Assembly: GCA_905221605.1 (NCBI GenBank)
Contig: CAJNDS010000330.1
Span: 1-64,000, forward strand
Origin: Symbiodinium natans
Taxonomy: Eukaryota; Sar; Dinophyceae; Suessiales; Symbiodiniaceae
Direction of reading: 5' to 3'
DNA length: 64,000 nucleotides
This document shows, one piece after another, positions 58,713 to 64,000 of this stretch; position 1 is the first letter of the stretch; the number at the start of each line of letters is the position of its first letter. The notes beneath the pieces are model-generated. The model had not been told where the DNA came from. It searched no databases and saw only the letters and a program-made list of their open reading frames with translations. The position numbers and the translations under genes are program-made.

Positions 58713-58902
58713 AGTTACCTGCATCAGCTTCTCATGGAAGGCGGCTCCGCAGTGCGGAAGTTTTTACCCGGCGACACCTCTCAGCGCCCCAGGTGAGCGG
58801 GCGGAGTTCCTTGCCTTGGCCCAGAACCTGGCCTCGTCCATTCAGCTGAAGGCCCGAGCTGCCGCGTCATCTCCCCTACTAAGGGGGGGTTTGCGCATGT
58901 AA
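58713..58902 (+). CDS. coding-like segment with a +1 frame change
   Basis: First frame: SYLHQLLMEGGSAVRKFLPG then DTSQRP (58713-58790). Second frame: ERAEFLALAQNLASSIQLKA then RAAASSPLL (58795-58880). The switch occurs at CGCCCCAGGTGAG, so it is either a frameshift in a decaying exon or two exons abutting a CAG|GTGAG site. Confidence 0.45.
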
Positions 58903-58911
58903 GGGAATTTC

Positions 58912-59015
58912 GAATATAATACACCCCCCAAAATGGTAGGATTCCTTTAGAATGAATTTCGGAAACCCCCAAATTTGGTAGGATTCCTTTATCATGAATG
59001 TCGGGAAACCCCCCC
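58912..59015. mobile_element. family D element, doubled
   Basis: Two consecutive copies of GGTAGGATTCCTTTA and GAAT-TCGG-AAACCCCC (58945 and 58978), preceded by ACACCCCCCAAAATGG. Confidence 0.55.
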
Positions 59016-59139
59016 ATCGGCTTTGTGGCATCTAAGAATCTAAGATCATCTAAGTGCCTCCTTGCCACTGGGAAGCCAGGAAGGCGCGGGCAGCAGCATG
59101 CCCCCAAGCCCAGCACCCTGAACCCTTGACCCGTTACTA

Positions 59140-59227
59140 TATCCCCCTTGGGAATTAGTTTTTGTTTATATAAACCCAAGAGGATATTAAAAATATAAGT
59201 TTTATTGAGGTTCTTAAGGGGAGTATC
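59140..59227. mobile_element. family F introner-like element
   Basis: ACTATATCCCCCTTGGGAAT, TTTGTTTATATAAACCCAAG, then TTGAGGTTCTTAAGGGGAGT. Very similar to intron 2 of the LARGE-like gene. Confidence 0.7.
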
Positions 59228-59253
59228 GCTAAAACCTCCAAAGCAAGCGGCAG

Positions 59254-59298
59254 GTGCCCGAACTCTTTGCGCATTTCTGCGCGTCTTGGTATCCAAGT
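59254..59298 (+). CDS. possible exon after family F element
   Basis: Acceptor AAGCGGCAG; reads VPELFAHFCASWYPS. Poly-C follows at 59331-59347. Confidence 0.4.
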
Positions 59299-59616
59299 TC
59301 TGGTCTTTGGCTTGTTTTTCTTTTGGGCCAACCCCCCCCCCCCCCCCTCCCCGCCCCGAGTAGCGAGGGCTTGTTTTGCTGGGTTTGGTTCTTATCTACT
59401 GTTTGCTTCAGAGCCCCAAAGATAGGAGGTAAGAATCCCTAGATTCCCCTTGTAAGGAAGAAGATGTTTAAACATGTTTTGGGGGATTTAGGTTTTCAGG
59501 GTTGAGGGTTTAGGGAGTAGGCTTAGGGGTTCTTAAGCAAATAGCAATTATAGGGCTTCTGATATCGATTTAGTGCTCGGGCTTGCGGGATGGTTGTTTT
59601 TTTGTCCATGGGAGTT

Positions 59617-59740
59617 AGACACATGGGTGGTTGTGAAAATTATGATTCCTTTTGGGGTCGCTCAAATATTAGGTGCCGCAGTATAATCCAAAAAGGGACC
59701 AAACTTTTGACAATTTGACAACCACCCACATGTCAGGACC
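59617..59740. mobile_element. family I inverted-repeat element
   Basis: ACATGGGTGGTTGTGAAAAT and TTCCTTTTGGGGTC at the left pair with AAAAAGGGACCAAAC and TTGACAACCACCCACATGTC at the right. A related left half occurs near 26750. Confidence 0.65.
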
Positions 59741-59830
59741 GGGCTTGGAGGGTTCAAGGTGCAGGCTTATGGTTTTAGGGTTTAGGGTGTAGGGAAGGTT
59801 TTTTGGGATGTCAGGTTCCTTGTGCTACGA

Positions 59831-59890
59831 GGTAAGATAGCTGAGGTTGTGGCACTTGACGATGCCGCGAATGAGGAGACTTGTCCCTAG
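59831..59890 (+). CDS. possible exon, product unknown
   Basis: KIAEVVALDDAANEETCP to a TAG that may overlap a donor (CCCTA|GTGCGG). Acidic. Confidence 0.35.
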   Translation, partial: GKIAEVVALDDAANEETCP

Positions 59891-59981
59891 TGCGGTGGGC
59901 TTGGGGATGTAGCTCGGGGGTTGTTTTGAATTAGGACCCTTTTGGGGGTCATCAGGATCCGAGTGTCAGGGTGTCAACCAG

Positions 59982-60043
59982 GGGACCCTCGCGTCGAATA
60001 CCTCCGACTTATTGTGCAGCTCGCCTGGGAGACTCAGACCATG
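59982..60043 (+). CDS. exon, probable 5' part of GT77-like gene
   Basis: Acceptor TCAACCAG. DPRVEYLRLIVQLAWETQTM; a GC donor (ACCATG|GCCAGG) would keep the phase to the next exon but leaves an intron of only 42 bp. Confidence 0.45.
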
Positions 60044-60085
60044 GCCAGGTAGATTTCAGTGATGTGCGCCTTGGGCTCTGTGCAG

Positions 60086-60238
60086 GAGCTGACACGCCGA
60101 GGAGTTTGCACACTCCGGTATGTGCGTGACTTGACCCCCATGGACAAAGCTGCGGAGCGCTGGGATTTCAAGCTGCGGCTGTTGATGACAGGGCTCCACG
60201 CCGGCTTGGAGAGCTTTGGTCCACAGTTCGGCAATAAG
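60086..60238 (+). CDS. GT77-like glycosyltransferase, exon before the metal-site exon
   Basis: Acceptor CTCTGTGCAG. ELTRRGVCTLRYVRDLTPMD then KAAERWDFKLRLLMTGLHAG and LESFGPQFGNK. The FKLRLLMTGLHAGLE helix fits the position before the D-x-D strand in nucleotide-diphospho-sugar transferases (GT77, Pfam PF03407). Ends at a family B intron in phase 0. Confidence 0.6.
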
Positions 60239-60348
60239 GTTGGGATGCGCCCCCTTATGCTAACAGTCCTTAATGGGGATTACATTAGGGGCTACTATAA
60301 TCCCTATTAAGGACTGCTAGTGTAAGGGGGAACATCCCAAGCAATAAG
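60239..60348. mobile_element. family B introner with 9-bp TSD
   Basis: GTTGGGATGCGCCCCCTTAT at the left, AAGGGGGAACATCCCAAGCA then ATAAG at the right. GCAATAAGG flanks both sides (60231-60239 and 60341-60349). A pyrimidine tract and CAG at 60350-60369 provide an alternative acceptor. Confidence 0.8.
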
Positions 60349-60564
60349 GCTTTTTTTTCTCTCTCCCAGAGAAACGTAAAGTCCCAACGAGAACGACATG
60401 CGAACTCATCGGCATCGTCAACGGTTCGGCAAACCCTTTGCTGCCTCTGCCTATGCTGTGGTCTAGGAAACCTTAGGGAAGCTTCGGGAGCCTTAGGGAG
60501 TAGTGGGGAGCATTAGGGATCCTTGGGTAACATACCCCCCCTTGAACCCCCCCCGTCCCTTAAG

Positions 60565-60673
60565 AACCCGATAAGGCTGCTCGTGCTGGATGCAGACAGC
60601 GTTTTGCTCTCCGATCCGTTTCGGGCCGTGTGGAGAGATTCTGATTTGGAAACAGGCTGGGGCCTTCTCGACT
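60565..60673 (+). CDS. GT77-like glycosyltransferase, D-x-D exon
   Basis: NPIRLLVLDADSVLLSDPFR then AVWRDSDLETGWGLLD. LDADSVLLSDP is the strand and acidic pair that binds the metal and nucleotide sugar in this family (usually D-x-D then RDP). Donor GACT|GTGTACC joins in phase to the exon at 60794. Likely a Golgi enzyme acting on wall or surface glycans; substrate unknown. Confidence 0.75.
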
Positions 60674-60793
60674 GTGTACCCGGAAGCCTAAACCCTTTAC
60701 TCACTCAACCCTGCATCGTCACAACATCCCATGACCCAGGCCCTAAACCCTAAACCCTAAACCCTAAACCCTCAACCTGAGCCCCCCTCTCAG

Positions 60794-60892
60794 GCACAGA
60801 CCACTTCTTCCCTGAACGAGACCTCTGGCAACCCGAGATGCGACCGGAAGAGAATCTGAACACCGGGTTTCTGCAGCTTGGGGGCAGTCAGG
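60794..60892 (+). CDS. GT77-like glycosyltransferase, NTGF exon
   Basis: Acceptor CCCTCTCAG after CCCTAAA units. TDHFFPERDLWQPEMRPEEN then LNTGFLQLGGS. The NTGF motif is characteristic of GT77 enzymes and follows the acidic motif at the right distance. Donor CAGTCAGG|GTTCAGGG, a telomere-variant unit. Confidence 0.75.
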
Positions 60893-61315
60893 GTTCAGGG
60901 TTTAGGGTTTAGGGTTGAGGGTCTAGGGTTTAAGGATTGGTTTAGGGTTGAGGGTTAAGGGTTTAGGGTTTCGCGTTTAGTAACTTTTTGGGCTTAAGGG
61001 AGGGCTTCCCGACAAGATGCTAGGCTGCCGAAGGTGAGGTGCTTTCGTGCGGGCGGCCACGGGTGATCTTCTGCTTGCACATAGATCAACCCTAAACCAT
61101 GAACCGTACACCCCGGAGCCCCCTGAAGCCCACTGTAAACCCTAAACCCGAAACCCTAAACCCCCTTTTTCTCTCTCCCACAGTCCTGCAGCCACAAGCC
61201 TGTCCCAACCCGAAGCCCAGCAAGATCCCAGCCACAGGTATGCCGACGGGAAGCAAAACGCAGCCCCCTTGTTCTGCTTTCTGGCCTTGCTCCTGGGCAG
61301 AAGCAAAGTGTAGGG

Positions 61316-61448
61316 TTTAGGGTTTAGGGTTTAGGGTTTAGGGTCTAGGGTCTAGGGTCTAGGGTCTAGGGTCTAGGGTCTAGGGTCTAGGGTCTAGGGT
61401 CTAGGGTCTAGGGTCTAGGGTCTAGGGTTTAGGGTTTAGGGTTTAGGT
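61316..61448. repeat. TTTAGGG array with a pure TCTAGGG block
   Basis: Four TTTAGGG units, about twelve consecutive TCTAGGG units (61342-61427), then TTTAGGG again. Confidence 0.95.
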
Positions 61449-61748
61449 ACTGGTATCAAGGCTAGTTGAGCCAGGCACCATAGAGTCCGATGGTCCCTGA
61501 GCAGCTATGAGGCAGCTGTTTGTCGCCATGACACTTCAAGGCAGTTCCCGCCATCTCGTTTTCCGGCTCTTCCTGGTAAGTATTTCGGATTATAGGGACG
61601 GCCCCACATCGAATCTCCATGGGTCCGGGGTTGGGTTGTGGTTTGCGCTTCGATCCGTCCCATGAGAGAATCATCCTAGCTTGTCTTGTTTGCACGATGC
61701 CTTTTGCCACAGTGTATTGAACCTTAAACCTTGCCACGCGGAGGCCAT

Positions 61749-61976
61749 GAGAAGTATTCATTTCACACATGTCCTGAAGAGGATCTCACTGGTGAACATT
61801 TGCTAGATGGCTGCAAAGGGGCTGGACAAGACTCTCTTGCCCTAAGGTTCCTGGAGCTTTTCGAGGCAACGGATCTCATGGCCTTGCCTCGCGACTTCTT
61901 CGACCAGCGCGCCTCTTGGCCTCTAGCAGCACTTCTTGTTGAGTCCGTCATTGGCCATGAAACAGTGGCAGGGTAG
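61749..61976 (+). CDS. candidate exon of the GT77-like gene
   Basis: Open frame reading KYSFHTCPEEDLTGEHLLDG, then SLALRFLELFEATDLMALPR and DFFDQRASWPLAALLVESVI to a TAG. The DQR phrase would suit the distal GT77 domain, but this is inference. Minus-strand frame competes. Confidence 0.4.
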   Translation, partial: EKYSFHTCPEEDLTGEHLLDGCKGAGQDSLALRFLELFEATDLMALPRDFFDQRASWPLAALLVESVIGHETVAG

Positions 61977-62502
61977 GGTCATCCTTTTTTTTTCAAACGT
62001 CGTCGGGTCGACTGCAAAGCGGTCATGGTGACCGGCAAGATGACATTTTCGGTCTGACCAGGTGTCCATAGGTGTCCATGTGCGTTGATGGGCGCGTCCT
62101 GGGTTCGTTTCTCACAGCTGGTTGAAGTTGTGGGAGGTGTAGTTAGGACGGGTATATTGTTTATTGTTAAAGGAGATCTCACGAACCGAGCGGAGGAACA
62201 ATCACAAGAAAGTCTGGCTACAACCTTCATTCCTGTAGGTCAGCTGTGCTTCACCTCTTTCAGAGCAGAGAGAGTGCAGTAGACCCAGGCTTTCAACAAG
62301 TTCGTACTCATGCACCTTGCTATGGATCCTCCTGCTGCACCTTGGCCAGCAGGGGGCAGGTACAAGCGCATGGCCCCCATCATGTGCTCTTATACCTCCC
62401 TGGCGCCTACATGTGCTCTATGGGGTCTCCTATTGGTTCCAGGGCTTACATAGCAAAAACACGCACATTAGGGCGATTCCACGAGCATTTCTTGCCTCAC
62501 AG

Positions 62503-62640
62503 GTGATGGTGCGCTCCAGCAACAAGACGAAGATGCTTCCTCCTGGTTGGCCTCCTCAGCGCCTGGCCATTGTTGAGATGCTGCGGCAGGGCAAGCAGGC
62601 GACTGCTCCCAACAGTGGAGGAAGCATCTCCAAACCCTGA
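62503..62640 (+). CDS. candidate exon, GT77-like region
   Basis: Acceptor TTGCCTCACAG. VMVRSSNKTKMLPPGWPPQR then LAIVEMLRQGKQATAPNSGG, to TGA. A donor before the stop is likely if it belongs to the same transcript. Confidence 0.5.
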   Translation: MMVRSSNKTKMLPPGWPPQRLAIVEMLRQGKQATAPNSGGSISKP

Positions 62641-62794
62641 ACTCAGGCCCCAAACCTTCCATCAGGGGCTTCCCAAAAAATTGGGGTGGGGTGGGGGTCC
62701 GTTTTAAGGCTGTTAAGGAACCTCTTGGATGTGTGCCTTTTATTTTGGTAAGCAACGTGGGCTCCATTTCCCAAGTGCTCCTGCTCCTCAGCAG

Positions 62795-62857
62795 GTGGGC
62801 GGTCGGTGCTCAGAGGTTGCCAAGAAGAAGCTGGCCATCAGGATTCTGGACCCAGAG
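62795..62857 (+). CDS. 63-bp exon, GT77-like gene
   Basis: Acceptor CTCCTCAGCAG. Exactly 21 codons: VGGRCSEVAKKKLAIRILDP then E, phase 0, ending at a family B intron. Confidence 0.65.
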
Positions 62858-63025
62858 GTTGGGATGTTCCCCTTATAACTAATAGGGTTTAGGGTTTAGG
62901 GTTTAGGGTTTAGGGTTTGGGGTTTGGGGTTTAGGGTTTAGGATCCTTGAGAGGGATGATAGTACACCCCTATGCTAATCCCTACTAAGGACTGTTAGTG
63001 TAAGGGGGGCCATCCCAACCCACAG
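62858..63025. mobile_element. family B introner intron carrying a TTTAGGG array
   Basis: GTTGGGATGTTCCCCTTATA at the left, AGTGTAAGGGGGGCCATCCC then AACCCACAG at the right, 168 bp. Near-identical 9-bp repeats ACCCAGAGG / ACCCACAGG flank it (62850 and 63018). At CTAATAGGG the element switches into TTTAGGG and TTTGGGG units (62883-62942) and resumes afterwards. Confidence 0.8.
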
Positions 63026-63185
63026 GTCATCTGCCATGGAATGAACTACTTCTGGCGTGGGGTGCACCTTACCCGGGATAACCCCGGTCCGGCCTTCGTG
63101 CACGCCAACGGCGTGGATGAGAAGATCTACTTCATGCGGGACCGAGGCACTTTGGTCTTATTAGACTATCACAGGTTCCCTGGAA
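63026..63185 (+). CDS. exon, GT77-like gene
   Basis: VICHGMNYFWRGVHLTRDNP then GPAFVHANGVDEKIYFMRDR and LVLLDYHRFPG. Donor CTGGAA|GTCTATGG gives the only phase that continues into the next open exon. Confidence 0.65.
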
Positions 63186-63360
63186 GTCTATGGTTAACTT
63201 TCACGTGTAAATGAACTGCTTTATTGTTTGCCTAACATGTCAGTTTGCTATCAGATACGACCATTGCTTATTGAGCAGTTGTCAAGGATGATTGTAATCA
63301 TAACTAAGAACCCTAAACCCTAAACCCTAAAACCTAAGTATCAGTATTTCCTGGTTGCAG

Positions 63361-63488
63361 AAGCTTGGGACACCAGCCGAGGTGTTTGGTTTGTGGACGA
63401 CTGGCCCGAGCGATTCCCAGATCCCGGTTCTGAAAGGTTCCTGCAGTACACGCACCCTCGCGGGCAAGACCTCAAGGCCAGGGCCATG
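63361..63488 (+). CDS. exon with telomere-unit donor, GT77-like gene
   Basis: Acceptor CTGGTTGCAG after CCCTAAA units; donor GGCCATG|GTTTAGGGTTTAGGG. AWDTSRGVWFVDDWPERFPD then PGSERFLQYTHPRGQDLKAR. Phase 0 at the end. Confidence 0.65.
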
Positions 63489-63828
63489 GTTTAGGGTTTA
63501 GGGTTTATCATGGTTTAGGGCTTAGGGTTTGGGGTAGAGCTTTTCGCATGTGTGTAATATGTAGCCTGCACAACACCAAGACTTCAAGGGTTTGCGCATC
63601 AGATCCCTAGCAGTAAGAGCAATAGAGTACAACCAAGAACGCACTTGCTGTTGATTCTGCAATCGTTGGCGTAGCACGGTGCAGCCTACCACCGTAGAAC
63701 TACCCAATGTGCCGCCGCGGCCTCTTTCTCTGCACTCTTCCGGGGGCTTCAAACTGTCTTGAAACAGCCTTTATGAATAAAAACAATAAAAACAATAACA
63801 AAAACAATTGTTTTTGGCGACAATTCAG
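63489..63828 (+). other. 340-bp intron beginning in TTTAGGG units
   Basis: From GTTTAGGG (63489) to CAATTCAG (63828). TTTAGGG, CTTAGGG and TTTGGGG units only at the 5' end; an AAACAATAAAAACAAT repeat near the 3' end. Splicing keeps the frame. Confidence 0.6.
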
Positions 63829-63913
63829 GGTGACTTCAACATCCTCTTGGCAGCGTTGCAGCTGGCCAGGCTGCTGAGGCGGGTTCTGGTGCTTCCACGA
63901 ACCATGAGCCTGG
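63829..63913 (+). CDS. partial: last visible exon of GT77-like gene
   Basis: GDFNILLAALQLARLLRRVL then VLPRTMSLG. The ALQLARLLRRVLVLP phrase resembles the lA-x-x-LnRtLVLP helix-strand found in the distal part of XEG113-type GT77 proteins and in O-fucosyltransferases. Donor GCCTGG|GTTGAT. Gene continues past the window. Confidence 0.65.
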
Positions 63914-64000
63914 GTTGATAATTACGGTGATTCCCCCCCAAATGATGATCCTTTTCTTTATTTTGGGGAGGGGGGGGTCCTTCTCATAAGGCGGCCCCCT
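63914..64000. mobile_element. family D element, cut by window edge
   Basis: GATTCCCCCCCAAATGATGATCC, CTTTATTTTGGGGAGGGGGG and CTTCTCATAAGG match family D. It would start the next intron of the GT77-like gene. Confidence 0.5.

Overview
The window looks like nuclear DNA of an alveolate protist, most likely a dinoflagellate. Four things point there: (i) Arabidopsis-type telomere units (TTTAGGG/CCCTAAA) scattered through the whole 64 kb; (ii) introns that join in frame only if GC and GA donors are allowed beside GT, as reported for dinoflagellates; (iii) a protein family I associate with dinoflagellates (a SHQWL-type domain followed by ankyrin repeats); and (iv) a decayed fragment of an alveolate-type mitochondrial cox1. 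I recognise no species. Every coding segment I can support reads on the + strand.

The coding content is unusual. Apart from a few larger exons it consists of exons of about 40-130 bp, too short for ordinary ORF calling, separated by repeat-filled introns. The same layout recurs: a C-rich array (CCCTAAA)n, a GC-rich open segment, then a G-rich array (TTTAGGG)n. Seen from the introns, many start at the donor with G|GTTTAGGG and end with CCCTAAA units before a CAG acceptor, so the transcript could fold into a UUUAGGG/CCCUAAA hairpin. Other introns are short inverted-repeat elements of about ten families (called A to K here), several with 9-bp target duplications. These are introner-like elements, and some carry a telomere-like array inside them.

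Region by region: 1-385 TG microsatellite; 1.3-8 kb short exons among telomere-like arrays; 8.3-9.5 kb an exon cluster with a family C intron; 9.63-10.0 kb cox1 NUMT; 10-30 kb many short exons and introners; 30.65-32.99 kb a six-exon gene for a LARGE-like (GT8-type) glycosyltransferase, all five of whose introns are introners; 33-39 kb further short exons; 39.2-51.0 kb a diverged tandem duplication of a multi-exon block (39.2-45.06 against 45.8-51.0), with a frameshifted SHQWL-ankyrin gene in the first copy only; 52-59 kb short exons; 60-64 kb exons of a second glycosyltransferase, GT77-like, running off the right edge. Products of most isolated exons are unknown, and which exons belong to one transcript cannot be settled without RNA.
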